Below are positions 1-8,113 of a stretch of DNA of 29,982 nucleotides, one piece after another. The notes beneath the pieces were generated by a model. That model saw only the letters and a program-made list of their open reading frames with translations, had not been told where the DNA came from and searched no databases. Made by a program: the position numbers and the translations under genes. Source of the DNA: W11650 sp963545585 (GTDB lineage: Bacteria; Bacillota; Clostridia; Lachnospirales; Vallitaleaceae); contig CAUUKX010000014.1 of the NCBI GenBank assembly GCA_963545585.1, positions 1-29,982 on the forward strand, read 5' to 3'. Position 1 is the first letter of the stretch. Every line of letters begins with the position of its first letter.

Positions 1-23
1 AAAAAAGCAATGTGTCATTTTTA

Positions 24-51
24 TGTGAAAATTGTGAAAAAACTGTGAAAA
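24..51. repeat. Three closely spaced TGTGAAAA-type direct repeats
   Basis: GTGAAAA occurs three times, starting at 25, 34 and 45, spaced 9 and 11 bases, roughly one helical turn. The repeats lie upstream of the first repeat element and may be an operator for a gene outside the window. No regulator is recognised and chance in AT-rich DNA is possible. Confidence 0.3.
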
Positions 52-64
52 TGATGGCTAATTA

Positions 65-156
65 ACTCAACTTTTCCTCTGGTCAAAGTGCTTCGCACTT
101 CTGCCAGGCAGGCAATCTGCCTAAAAGACTGTTCTGCCGAATATGGGAAGTTGAAT
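65..156 (+). repeat. Dispersed modular repeat, copy A (one internal module)
   Basis: The left end ACTCAACTTTTCC (65-77) is roughly mirrored by GGGAAGTTGAAT (145-156). Between them lies one internal module (81-122) with a perfect small hairpin, AAGTGC-TTC-GCACTT (86-100), followed by a GGCAGGCAATCTGCC stretch and a tail with GACTGTTCTGCCGAATATGGG. Ends, hairpin, module and tail match the copies near 11720 and 14878. No protein is encoded, so if mobile it would be a MITE-like element moved in trans. It ends four bases before an intrinsic terminator. Confidence 0.75.
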
Positions 157-160
157 GATT

Positions 161-201
161 AAAAAATCGCTTCTTTTGATGTGGCGCTGGAGCGATTTTT
201 T
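161..201 (+). terminator. Intrinsic terminator of a gene upstream of the window
   Basis: AAAAAATCGCT (161-171) pairs perfectly with AGCGATTTTTT (191-201) across a 19-base loop, and the right arm ends in a T run. It lies ahead of the promoter at 248, so it probably ends a plus-strand transcript from before the window. Confidence 0.7.
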
Positions 202-247
202 CAGCGGTTGAATTAAGGTTTTTTACTGTGTTTTTCACTGACTTTTT

Positions 248-276
248 TTGACAGAACGGCAAAAAAATGATATGAT
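248..276 (+). promoter_or_regulatory. Strong sigma-A type promoter for the small-protein/TPR operon
   Basis: TTGACA (248-253) and TATGAT (271-276) are separated by exactly 17 bases, close to consensus. The expected transcription start near 283 rules out the TTG at 285 as a start codon and leaves ATG 348 or 402 for the first gene. Confidence 0.8.
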
Positions 277-401
277 AGATAAAATTGGGGGCATTTTATC
301 TTTTTTTATTCTGCCGAAATAGTTCCGGCGGATTAACGGCGGAGGAAATGGTGAGACTGCTTGCCAAGCCCTATAAGGACAGCACCGGAAAGGAGCAGAA
401 A

Positions 402-557
402 ATGATTCGTTTTGAAGAAGAAATTAAAAAGTTTAAACCTTGTGCTGATTTATCGGAAGTAGAAGATGTGATTTATAAATATGAAACCAAGGACGTGATT
501 GACGTTTTAAATGAAATGATTCAGGAACTGAAGGAGGAGAAGCCGACGCATGAATAG
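402..557 (+). CDS. Small acidic protein of unknown function, 51 aa
   Basis: I do not recognise this protein. It is short, charged and probably helical, rich in Glu and Lys, with no membrane segment. The start at ATG 402 is preferred because AAAGGAGC lies at a good distance upstream. An in-frame ATG at 348 also exists, but its GGAGG is almost adjacent to the start codon. The frame runs eight bases into the next gene (ATG at 550), which implies translational coupling and a role linked to the zinc-ribbon/TPR protein. It is the first gene after the promoter at 248. The overlap, ribosome binding site and promoter support a real gene, but no function can be assigned. Confidence 0.65.
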   Translation: MIRFEEEIKKFKPCADLSEVEDVIYKYETKDVIDVLNEMIQELKEEKPTHE

Positions 558-1914
558 AAGATGCTTTCGCTGCGGGAATGTTTTGACCGAAGATCTGGAA
601 TGTAAGGTCTGTCACCAAAAATATCCCTCCTATCGAAAAGCCGAAGAGCTGTCAAAGCTATACTATAACTTGGGCTTGGAGCGAGCAAAAAATAGGGATT
701 TAAGCGGAGCAGCCGACACCTTAAAGCAAAGCGTTCGTCTGAATAAATATAATAAAGATGCCAGAAATCTGCTGGGGTTGGTTTATTTTGAACAGGGCGA
801 AACGGTGCTGGCTTTAAGTGAATGGGTTTTAAGCCAAAACTTTTTTCCGGAGAACAATATTGCCGGGAAGTATTTGGAAGTTATTAAGAAAAATAAAAGC
901 ACTCTGGAAACAGTGGATAATACTATAAAAAAGTATAATCAGTCCTTAGAGCATATTCGGAGCGGGTCGTATGACTTGGCGATTATTAATTTGAAAAAAA
1001 CGGTGTCGTTAAATCCCAACTTTATTAAAGCGTATCTGCTGCTGGCACTTCTGTTCGTTGAAACCGGCGATACGCTGGGGGCTAAGCGTGAACTGCAAAA
1101 GGTGTTGCAGATTGACGCCAGTCATTACTTAGCTAGAAAGTATTATACCGATTTGGTGCAAAAAGACGGTGAGGAAAAGATTCTGACGCCGGAGGAGGAA
1201 ACGCAAAAACTTAAACAGCAAAATCAAAGACAGATTGTGCTCAACCAAAGTATTCAGCAGATTGGGACTTTAGGTCTGGGAATCCTGCTGGGAGCGGGGC
1301 TGCTTTATTTCCTGGTTTGGCCCTATCAAAAAAGCCTGCTGACGGATAAATCCGAGGATTTAAAAAAAGAGATCGTGATTTTGCAAGAAGAAAATAACGC
1401 TCTGCGTCAGGAAAAGGAAACGGCCGATAAAGAAGCCATGCAAAAGGAACAGCAGGTCAAAGCTATGGTTAAGGAAGTGCAGCTGGCGGCGCAGAAAACC
1501 GCGGCGGCCGACGGTTATATTACGGCAGCCGGAGCTTACCTGACGGACGATTTTAATGCGGCCGCCGAGGCACTGGCGGTGATTATGCCGTCTGAAAACG
1601 CATTGGTCGATACGGCGGTTGCCCAGCTTAAACAATTGGTTTTTCCTAAAGTCAGTCAGGCCCTTTATATCAGCGGTTATGCGGCTTACAGCCGGAATCA
1701 GCTGGATAAGGCAATCGAAGATTTGACTCTGGCGATGAAGTATGACGCCGGTGTAGATTTCAGTGATGACGTGATTTATTTTTTGGGCAGAACCTATGAA
1801 AAAGCCGGAGATAAGGCTAAAGCCCTTGAAATGTTTAAACTTTTGCTGGAAAAATATCCAAATACCGATAAGAGGAGCTATGCAGAGCCGAGAATAGCCA
1901 CTCTTAGCCGTTAA
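550..1914 (+). CDS. Zinc-ribbon, TPR-repeat membrane protein, 454 aa
   Basis: The N-terminus carries two CxxC pairs (C5/C8 and C18/C21), a minimal zinc ribbon. Residues about 33-205 hold tetratricopeptide-type helical repeats, for example around 53-86, 137-160 and 172-190. A single hydrophobic segment at about 238-257 is followed by a Glu/Lys/Gln-rich coiled coil (about 262-315), and further TPR-like helices occupy about 370-450. The ribbon and first TPR block are probably cytoplasmic and the C-terminal block outside. TPRs are protein-binding scaffolds, so a role in assembling envelope or division complexes is an inference. It overlaps the preceding small gene by eight bases. The specific function is unknown. 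Confidence 0.85.
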   Translation: MNRRCFRCGNVLTEDLECKVCHQKYPSYRKAEELSKLYYNLGLERAKNRDLSGAADTLKQSVRLNKYNKDARNLLGLVYFEQGETVLALSEWVLSQNFFPENNIAGKYLEVIKKNKSTLETVDNTIKKYNQSLEHIRSGSYDLAIINLKKTVSLNPNFIKAYLLLALLFVETGDTLGAKRELQKVLQIDASHYLARKYYTDLVQKDGEEKILTPEEETQKLKQQNQRQIVLNQSIQQIGTLGLGILLGAGLLYFLVWPYQKSLLTDKSEDLKKEIVILQEENNALRQEKETADKEAMQKEQQVKAMVKEVQLAAQKTAAADGYITAAGAYLTDDFNAAAEALAVIMPSENALVDTAVAQLKQLVFPKVSQALYISGYAAYSRNQLDKAIEDLTLAMKYDAGVDFSDDVIYFLGRTYEKAGDKAKALEMFKLLLEKYPNTDKRSYAEPRIATLSR

Positions 1915-2063
1915 CTGGGCTTTCGTGTGATTTACCGGAATTCGCTTTCAGCCGAACCAAGTGTACAGGTGGTAAGGAGCGGCCAAAATCAGCGATGTTT
2001 TAATCTGGAAGCGGGCTGCTGGTGTTTTGATAGAGGCAGGCTGAAAGGAAAAAGTGCGAAAAA

Positions 2064-2771
2064 ATGTCAATCTATAAGAAGATTAAAAAAAATATTGAAG
2101 ATGAAATAAAGGTCATCACGGATCGAGACCCGGCCATTAAAAGCCGGGCGGAGATTCTTTTATATCCCAGTCTGCATGCCCTTTTGCATTACCGGCTGGC
2201 ACATTATTTCTACCGGCGGAGACTCTTTTTTCTGGCACGGTTGATTTCGGTGTGGAGTGCCCGGCGAACCGGGATTGAGATTCATCCGGGGGCCAGAATC
2301 GGCAAGGGCCTGTTTATTGACCACGGACATGGCGTCGTCATCGGCGAAACAGCGGTGATTGGGAATAATGTTACTATTTATCAGGGCGTTACTCTGGGCG
2401 GAACCGGCAAGGAATGGAAAAAGAGGCATCCGACGATTGAAGATAATGTGATGATCAGTGCCGGAGCTAAAATATTGGGTTCTTTTACGGTCGGCCATGA
2501 TTCTAAGATCGGAGCCGGGGCGGTTGTGCTGCATCCGGTGCCGCCGTATTCAACGGTGGTCGGGATTCCCGGCCGGGTAGTAAAAAACCGGGTTCATCAA
2601 GCTCCCAAAGATACGCTAAATCAGGTTGATTTGCCCGATCCTATTCGGCGTGAAATCTGCAAGCTGAAACTGCGGATGCGCTATGTGGAGCACCGAGCCG
2701 GAGGCCTGAGCAAAGAAGATTTGGACTATTTATATCAGGAATGCTGTGAGGGAGATCATAAATGCTTATAA
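2064..2771 (+). CDS. cysE: Serine O-acetyltransferase
   Basis: This enzyme transfers acetyl from acetyl-CoA to L-serine, giving O-acetylserine for cysteine synthesis in the cytoplasm. The short 235-residue form is typical of Bacillota CysE. It has a helical N-terminal region followed by a left-handed beta-helix of hexapeptide repeats. Family landmarks are visible: GIEIHPGARIG, the active-site stretch FIDHGHGVVIGE, VTLGGTG and the GIPGRVV turn near the end of the helix. ATG 2064 has a purine-rich AAAGG stretch upstream. The last ten bases overlap cysS, joining cysteine synthesis to cysteine charging. No T-box leader was found in the 149 bases before it. Confidence 0.95.
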   Translation: MSIYKKIKKNIEDEIKVITDRDPAIKSRAEILLYPSLHALLHYRLAHYFYRRRLFFLARLISVWSARRTGIEIHPGARIGKGLFIDHGHGVVIGETAVIGNNVTIYQGVTLGGTGKEWKKRHPTIEDNVMISAGAKILGSFTVGHDSKIGAGAVVLHPVPPYSTVVGIPGRVVKNRVHQAPKDTLNQVDLPDPIRREICKLKLRMRYVEHRAGGLSKEDLDYLYQECCEGDHKCL

Positions 2772-4183
2772 TTTATAATACGCTGTCCAAGAAAGAGGAA
2801 GTTTTTCAGCCGATAGAGCCCGGCAAGGTAAAAATGTATGTCTGCGGGCCGACGGTTTATGATTTGATGCATATCGGCAATGCCAGGCCGGTAGTGGTTT
2901 TCGACACGGTGCACCGCTTCTTGCGTTACAGCGGCTATGACGTTGCTTTTGTTCAAAATTATACCGATATTGATGATAAAATCATTGCCCGGGCAAATCA
3001 GGCAGGCGTGAGTTCGGCCGAATACGCGGAAAGCATGATTGCCGAGATGGAAAAAGATTATGCGGGGCTAAGTACCCTGCCGATGATTCATCCCCGTGCG
3101 ACCGAGGAAATCGGCGGCATTATCCGAATGATTACCGAGCTGATTGAGAAGGGCTATGCCTATGAGCAAGGGGGCTCCGTCTTTTTTATGCCCCAGAAGT
3201 TTGATGAGTACGGCAAGCTGTCGGGCAAAAAACTGGAAGAACTGGAAGCGGGCAGTCGGGTCGAGGTTGACGAACAAAAGCGCAGTCCCTTTGATTTTGT
3301 GCTGTGGAAGCCGAAAAAAGAAGGCGAGCCGTACTGGAGTTCACCCTGGAGTGACGGCCGGCCAGGCTGGCATATTGAATGTTCGGAAATGGCCCGCCGC
3401 TATTTAGGGGAAACGATTGATATTCATGCCGGCGGCGTGGATTTGATTTTTCCGCATCACGAAAATGAGATTGCGCAGTCCGAGTGTGCCAGCGGCCGGG
3501 AGTTTGCCCGCTATTTTATGCACAACGGTTTTATCAATGTCGACAATAAGAAAATGAGCAAATCGGAGGGTAATTTCTTCACGGTGCGGCAGATTGCAGC
3601 GGAGTACCCTTATCCGGTGATTCGCTTTTTACTGCTGTCGGCCCATTACCGCAAGCCTTTAAACTTCAGCCGCCAGCTGATGGAAGCGGCGGTGCAGAGT
3701 TTGACCCGGTTAAGCAATGCGTATAACCGGTTAAAAGAGCTGACCGGCGGAGAAATGCCGCAGGGCAGCGAAAACAGCGATTTTTCTGCTTTTCCGGAGT
3801 TGAACCAAATCAAGCAGGACTTTATCCGAGCGATGGAAGCGGATTTTAATACGCCGGATGCTATTACGGCTTTCTTTGAGTTGAGTCGGCTGAGTAATAC
3901 CGCCGTTAGCGAAGAAACGCCGGCCCCGGAAAAACTGGCATATTTACGTCTGTTTGCGGAGTTCGGCTTTGTGCTGGGACTGGATTTACAGGCGGAAAAG
4001 GTTTTGCTGGATACTGAAATTCAGCAAAAAATTGAAGAGCGGCAAAATGCCCGCAAAGCCAAGGATTTTGCTAAGGCCGATCAGATTCGGCAGGAGCTTT
4101 TGCAGCAGGGAATTGTGCTGGAAGACACGCGGGAAGGCGTTAAATATAGGCGCATCCGTGCGGGCGAAAAGGATAGAGATTAA
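2762..4183 (+). CDS. cysS: Cysteinyl-tRNA synthetase
   Basis: A class I aminoacyl-tRNA synthetase that loads cysteine onto tRNA-Cys. Its 473 residues are the usual length. The HIGH signature appears as HIGN (37-40) after the zinc-binding C28 in VCGPTVYD. The KMSKS loop is intact at 264-268, and the GGVDLIFPHHENEIAQSE block contributes the remaining zinc ligands. The C-terminal DALR-type helical region and the QKIEERQNARKAKDFAKADQ segment are as expected. It overlaps cysE by ten bases and is followed by mrnC, a pairing common in Bacillota. Confidence 0.97.
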   Translation: MLIIYNTLSKKEEVFQPIEPGKVKMYVCGPTVYDLMHIGNARPVVVFDTVHRFLRYSGYDVAFVQNYTDIDDKIIARANQAGVSSAEYAESMIAEMEKDYAGLSTLPMIHPRATEEIGGIIRMITELIEKGYAYEQGGSVFFMPQKFDEYGKLSGKKLEELEAGSRVEVDEQKRSPFDFVLWKPKKEGEPYWSSPWSDGRPGWHIECSEMARRYLGETIDIHAGGVDLIFPHHENEIAQSECASGREFARYFMHNGFINVDNKKMSKSEGNFFTVRQIAAEYPYPVIRFLLLSAHYRKPLNFSRQLMEAAVQSLTRLSNAYNRLKELTGGEMPQGSENSDFSAFPELNQIKQDFIRAMEADFNTPDAITAFFELSRLSNTAVSEETPAPEKLAYLRLFAEFGFVLGLDLQAEKVLLDTEIQQKIEERQNARKAKDFAKADQIRQELLQQGIVLEDTREGVKYRRIRAGEKDRD

Positions 4184-4199
4184 TGTGCGGAAGCCGTAA

Positions 4200-4222
4200 A
4201 CCGGCAAGCTGCCGGTATTTTC
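4200..4222 (+). terminator. Short hairpin after cysS, weak terminator or processing site
   Basis: ACCGGCA (4200-4206) and TGCCGGT (4210-4216) form a perfect seven-pair stem with a three-base loop, followed by only ATTTTC. It sits 17 bases after the cysS stop and may partly terminate or stabilise the 3' end before mrnC. No separate promoter is clear downstream. Confidence 0.4.
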
Positions 4223-4306
4223 TGAAAGGAATGAGAAATAAAGTTTTTAGTGTGCAGAAAGAATGGAAAGGGCAATGTGCCGGTTCGATGAGGATAGAAG
4301 AAGTTT

Positions 4307-4717
4307 ATGGATATTTTTGCTGATTTTTTGGCGCGGCTGCAAATTGTACCCAAGGATATTAAAACCTATTCTCCTTTAAGTCTGGCCTATTTGGGAGACA
4401 ATATTTTTGACCTGTTCCTGCGCTATATGGTGGTGGCTGAGGGCAATGCCCAGGCGCATCGCTATCACGAGCGGGTAACGGCCTATGTCAAGGCCGGAGG
4501 GCAGGCAGCCTTTTATGAAAAGATTAAAGCGGAACTGACCGAAGAAGAACAAACCATTTTTAAACGCGGCCGGAATGCCAAGACTCTTCATGTGCCGAAA
4601 CATTCCAGCCCGGAGGAATATGCGGTCGCCACCGGAGTGGAAACACTGCTGGGCTATCTTTTTTTAAAGGGCGAAATGGAGAGATTAAGCGTGTTAATGG
4701 CCAAAGGGGTATCTTGA
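4307..4717 (+). CDS. mrnC: Mini-ribonuclease III
   Basis: MrnC is a dimeric RNase III-type nuclease without a double-stranded RNA-binding domain; in Bacillus it matures 23S rRNA. The 136-residue length fits. The catalytic signature PLSLAYLGDNIFDLFLR around D31 is present, and the second acidic motif is seen in the ATGVETLLGYLFL helix near the C-terminus. ATG 4307 is preceded by a purine-rich GATAGAAGAAG. Its position after cysS matches the conserved Bacillota order. The next gene starts one base after its stop codon. Confidence 0.93.
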   Translation: MDIFADFLARLQIVPKDIKTYSPLSLAYLGDNIFDLFLRYMVVAEGNAQAHRYHERVTAYVKAGGQAAFYEKIKAELTEEEQTIFKRGRNAKTLHVPKHSSPEEYAVATGVETLLGYLFLKGEMERLSVLMAKGVS

Positions 4718-4718
4718 T

Positions 4719-6317
4719 ATGACAAAGCAGACAAAGCGTCTGATCACCGGAACAATGATTTTGTCGTTTTCCGGGCTTTTCGTTAAACTAATCAATATTT
4801 TATATAAGCTGCCGCTGACCAATCTGGTCGGTATCAAAACGATGGGTTATTTTAATACCGTTTATTCGATTTATTTGGTGCTGACGGCGGCGCTGTTGAC
4901 CGGGATTCCGGCCACGATTTCCAAACTGGTGGCCGAGGAGCGGGAAGCGGGCAATTATCGCCGGGCGCATCAGGTTTTTCAAACCGGTTTTTGGCTGGCG
5001 GCGGCACTGGGACTGGTTGTCAGCATTGCCTTTGTTTTTTTGCCGGCTTGGGCCGGCGCTTTTGCCTGGGAGCCGGAAACGCGCTATGTCCTATGGGGAC
5101 TGGCGCTGTCGCCTTTTTTAATCGGTATTTCCGGAGCGATTCGCGGCTATTTTCAAGGCATGCAGAATATGCTGCCGACGGCGGTCAGCCAAATTATTGA
5201 AAACACGGGCAAAGCCGCCATCGGGGTGGGATTGGTTTCTTTTTTGATGAAGCGCGGTCAGCCCGACTATATCAGCGTCAGCGGTGCGGCAGTGGGGATT
5301 TCGGTTAGTTTTGTGGCGGTTACCCTCTATTTGCTTAGGCAGTACCAGCGGCAGCGACCGAATTTTTCGCAAAAGGCGGATAGCGGTGCGGCAGCCGGAC
5401 AGGGTAGTGCCGCTTTACTCCGAAAGATGGTTTGGATTGCGGCGCCAATTACGATTTCTTCGGCGATGATATCGATTATGGGCTTTATTGATTCGAGTAC
5501 CATCTATCACTTATTTGCCGCTTTGGGCGATTCGGCCGAAAACGCGCGCATGGCACTGAGCAGCGTAACGACGGCGCAAACGGTAATTAATGTGCCGTTG
5601 GCGGTCAGCGCCGCCCTGGCGGTCAGTATTTTGCCGGCGGTGGCAGTGGCCGGAGTCCGCCGCGATCAGGCGGAAATGAATGACAAAATCAACATGGGTT
5701 TGCAGTTGGTGATGAAAATGGGACTGCCGGCGATGGTTGGCATTTTTTTACTGGCCGAGCCGATTTTGCGGCTGCTGTACTACAAGGAGAGGATTCCCGG
5801 CGGTTTATTGCAGCTATACAGCATTTGTATGCTGGTTATGATTTTGGCGCAAAGCGTCAGCAGTATATTACAGGGCCTATCCGGCTATTACAAGACTCTC
5901 TTGGCGGTGCTGGCGGCGGCGGTCTTTAAGCTGGCCGGCAATATCGTGTTTTTAAAAGCGGGACTGGGGGCGGCAGCGCTTATTTGGGCGTCTATCCTTT
6001 ATTTTATGGTTATTTTGGGGATGAATGCTTTCTTTTTAAAAAGGGAAACCGGACTGAACCTGAATTACGGATTGATTCTTTGGCGTCCGCTGGCAGCTTC
6101 GGTCGGGATGGGAGCGGTCGCCCGGCTGGTTTATACGGCGGTGATGGCCGTCTGCGCTAAAAATGCCGCAGCGGTGCTGCTGGCGGTAGCGGCGGCGGTG
6201 CCGGTGTACAGCCTGTTGATGCTGAAGCTGCGCGGGTTTACGGCGGAAGAAATTTTGATTTTGCCCAGAGGCGGGCGAATTTTAAAGTATCTGCAAAGCC
6301 GGGGCTGGGTTGAGTAA
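4719..6317 (+). CDS. Polysaccharide/lipid II flippase family membrane protein (SpoVB/MurJ-like)
   Basis: A 532-residue polytopic protein with about 14 hydrophobic helices, belonging to the MATE/MOP flippase superfamily that includes SpoVB, MurJ (YtgP) and Wzx. The N-terminal pattern SGLFVKLINILYKLPLTNLVG and the TGIPATISKLVAEERE loop are typical of the SpoVB/YtgP branch. Such proteins move undecaprenyl-linked sugars across the membrane for peptidoglycan or spore cortex. It starts one base after mrnC with AAAGGGG as ribosome binding site, so it is translationally coupled. Whether this paralogue is MurJ, SpoVB or another member cannot be settled by reading. Its place between mrnC and rlmB is not the arrangement I would expect as most common. 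Confidence 0.85.
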   Translation: MTKQTKRLITGTMILSFSGLFVKLINILYKLPLTNLVGIKTMGYFNTVYSIYLVLTAALLTGIPATISKLVAEEREAGNYRRAHQVFQTGFWLAAALGLVVSIAFVFLPAWAGAFAWEPETRYVLWGLALSPFLIGISGAIRGYFQGMQNMLPTAVSQIIENTGKAAIGVGLVSFLMKRGQPDYISVSGAAVGISVSFVAVTLYLLRQYQRQRPNFSQKADSGAAAGQGSAALLRKMVWIAAPITISSAMISIMGFIDSSTIYHLFAALGDSAENARMALSSVTTAQTVINVPLAVSAALAVSILPAVAVAGVRRDQAEMNDKINMGLQLVMKMGLPAMVGIFLLAEPILRLLYYKERIPGGLLQLYSICMLVMILAQSVSSILQGLSGYYKTLLAVLAAAVFKLAGNIVFLKAGLGAAALIWASILYFMVILGMNAFFLKRETGLNLNYGLILWRPLAASVGMGAVARLVYTAVMAVCAKNAAAVLLAVAAAVPVYSLLMLKLRGFTAEEILILPRGGRILKYLQSRGWVE

Positions 6318-6483
6318 ATAACGGCTGAAAATCCAAATGAGCGGCGCCGCGGCTGGCAGATACTGCGGAAAAGCCAAGTTTTGGGCAGAGCCGCGCCAAA
6401 AGCGGAGTTACAAAAGAGTAGCCGAATAGGGATAAACAGAGGATTTTTGACAATTGTATCGTAAATACAGAATCGAGAAAAAA

Positions 6484-7269
6484 ATGGGAAAAAGCTATAA
6501 TAAAAACGGGAAAAACAGCAAGCGGCCCTATGTTTCGCCAAGAGACGGCAGTCTGTGGCTGGGCGGGTATCATGCCGCGGCCGAGAAATTAAAAGCTGGC
6601 GGCGAAGTGAGGGAGCTTCTGTTGCAGGCGGGCAGCCGGAACGAGGAGCTGGAAGCCTTAGCGGCGGCAGCGGGGGTGCCGGTTCGATATTTGGAGAAAG
6701 AGGAACTTGACCGCTACTGCCCGGAGAAGCATCAGGGAGTGGTGGCGATTGCCGGAGCGTATCAATATGCGCAGCTGGATGACATTTTAGCGGCAGCGGC
6801 GCAAAAGGGTGAGCCGCCCTTTGTCATTTTGTTAGACCAGATTACCGATCCGCATAATCTGGGTGCGATCATTCGGACGGCGCATCAGGCGGGCTGTCAT
6901 GGGGTAATTGTACCGGAACGGCGGTCGGCGCCGCTGACGGAAACGGTGGCTAAGACCAGTGCCGGAGCGATTGAATATCTGCCGGTGGCGCAGGTGACTA
7001 ACATAAACCAAACCATTGATTATTTAAAAAAGCAGGGCTTGTGGATTGCCGGTGCCGATATGGACGGCCAGATCATGTATCAGGCCGATTTAAAGGGGGC
7101 GCTCGGTCTTGTCATTGGCAGTGAGGGGGATGGGCTTTCCCGCCTGACCAGAGAAAAATGTGATTTTATCGTATCGGTGCCGATGTTTGGCCGGATTGAT
7201 TCGTTAAACGCCTCGGTTTCGGCGGGTGTCCTGATTTATGAAGCCGTCCGCCAGCGCCGGGGGTTTTAA
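6484..7269 (+). CDS. rlmB: 23S rRNA 2'-O-methyltransferase, TrmH/SpoU family
   Basis: A SPOUT-class methyltransferase that 2'-O-methylates 23S rRNA, by analogy with RlmB at G2251. The N-terminal substrate-binding domain (GSLWLGGYHAAAEKL) is followed by the trefoil-knot domain with all three signatures: DPHNLGAIIRTA, VIGSEGDGLSRL and SVPMFGRIDSLNASVSAG. The frame is open from a TTG at 6454, but ATG 6484 gives a normal 261-residue protein and is preferred. A TTGACA at 6447 lacks a clear partner at the right distance. It sits in the conserved mrnC-rlmB-sigH neighbourhood. Confidence 0.92.
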   Translation: MGKSYNKNGKNSKRPYVSPRDGSLWLGGYHAAAEKLKAGGEVRELLLQAGSRNEELEALAAAAGVPVRYLEKEELDRYCPEKHQGVVAIAGAYQYAQLDDILAAAAQKGEPPFVILLDQITDPHNLGAIIRTAHQAGCHGVIVPERRSAPLTETVAKTSAGAIEYLPVAQVTNINQTIDYLKKQGLWIAGADMDGQIMYQADLKGALGLVIGSEGDGLSRLTREKCDFIVSVPMFGRIDSLNASVSAGVLIYEAVRQRRGF

Positions 7270-7443
7270 GACGGCCGCCTTAAAAGCATGGCAAATGCGG
7301 GTCGGGCAGGTGATCCTGTCGATAGCTTTCGATGGGCAATGGGCAGGAGATATATTTGCGCAGAAACAAAAATTCCGGCAGGGGACAAAGGCGGACGCGG
7401 CACTTGGCAGATAAAAGAGAAACCAATAATAGAAAGGGCAAGT

Positions 7444-8070
7444 ATGAAAGATTACTCCAATTTGACCGATGAAGAAATCCTGAACTTAATCAGCAGCGGC
7501 GACAATGAGGCGATGGACTATTTATTCAGCCGCTATAAACCGCTGGTTGAGAAAAAATCCCGGTCGTATTTTATCAACGGCGGCAGCCGTGAGGATTTGA
7601 CCCAGGAAGGAATGATTGGCCTGTTTAAAGCGATTCGGGATTTTCAGGCCCAGAAGAACATTGCCTTTTTTCCTTTTGCGGAACTGTGCATTACCCGTCA
7701 GATTATTACGGCGGTTAAGCGCTCCGCTCGCAAAAAGCACGGGCCGTTAAATAATTATATTTCCCTGAATAAACCGGCGTTTGACTTTGAAGAAGAGGAA
7801 AGTGATGAGGATATGCTGGTTTATGTTCCGGCCGGCCGGTTGGAGGATCCGGAAAACTTGATTATCGGGCAGGAGGAGAGTGCCCGGATTAAAGAGGAAC
7901 TGCTCGGCAAATTGAGCGAGCTGGAAAAACAGGTCCTGCAGCTGCATTTAAACGGCGTTAATTATAAAGAAGTGGCTGGGATTTTGCAGCGGCCGGTTAA
8001 GTCAATCGACAATGCCTTGCAGCGCATTAAGAAAAAGGCGGAAGAAGTTGTCCGCAGTGAATGGAATTAG
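7444..8070 (+). CDS. sigH: RNA polymerase sigma factor SigH (sigma-H/30 type)
   Basis: SigH directs early stationary-phase and sporulation-entry transcription in Bacillus and Clostridia. The protein of 208 residues is close to the usual length. Region 2 includes DYLFSRYKPLVEKKSRSYF, the EDLTQEGMIGLFKAIRDF motif and the FAELCITRQIITAVK stretch. Region 4 has LSELEKQVLQLHLNG followed by the YKEVAGIL and SIDNALQRIKKK helix-turn-helix. ATG 7444 is chosen because AAAGGG precedes it; the frame is open upstream but that part does not look like protein. Position after rlmB supports SigH over other small sigma factors. Confidence 0.92.
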   Translation: MKDYSNLTDEEILNLISSGDNEAMDYLFSRYKPLVEKKSRSYFINGGSREDLTQEGMIGLFKAIRDFQAQKNIAFFPFAELCITRQIITAVKRSARKKHGPLNNYISLNKPAFDFEEEESDEDMLVYVPAGRLEDPENLIIGQEESARIKEELLGKLSELEKQVLQLHLNGVNYKEVAGILQRPVKSIDNALQRIKKKAEEVVRSEWN

Positions 8071-8113
8071 GCGGTAAGGCTTTTAAAACTGGATAAGAAG
8101 GAGGGAGCGGTTT

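Noticed and set aside
1915..2063. T-box or other cysteine-sensing leader before cysE
   Set aside because: No T-box sequence, specifier stem or terminator could be found.
1927..2109. Open frame between the TPR gene and cysE
   Set aside because: It lacks a ribosome binding site, overlaps the cysE start in another frame and has a composition unlike the neighbouring proteins.
6447..6475. TTGACA upstream of rlmB as a promoter
   Set aside because: No -10 hexamer of reasonable quality lies 16-18 bases downstream.
6131..6573. Minus-strand frames over the end of the flippase gene and start of rlmB
   Set aside because: They are antisense to clear coding sequence and have no start signals; they arise from the biased codon use of the real genes.
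7264..7285. Palindrome TTTTAAG...CTTAAAA at the rlmB stop
   Set aside because: It has no T run after the stem and an interrupted centre, so it is not convincing as a terminator.
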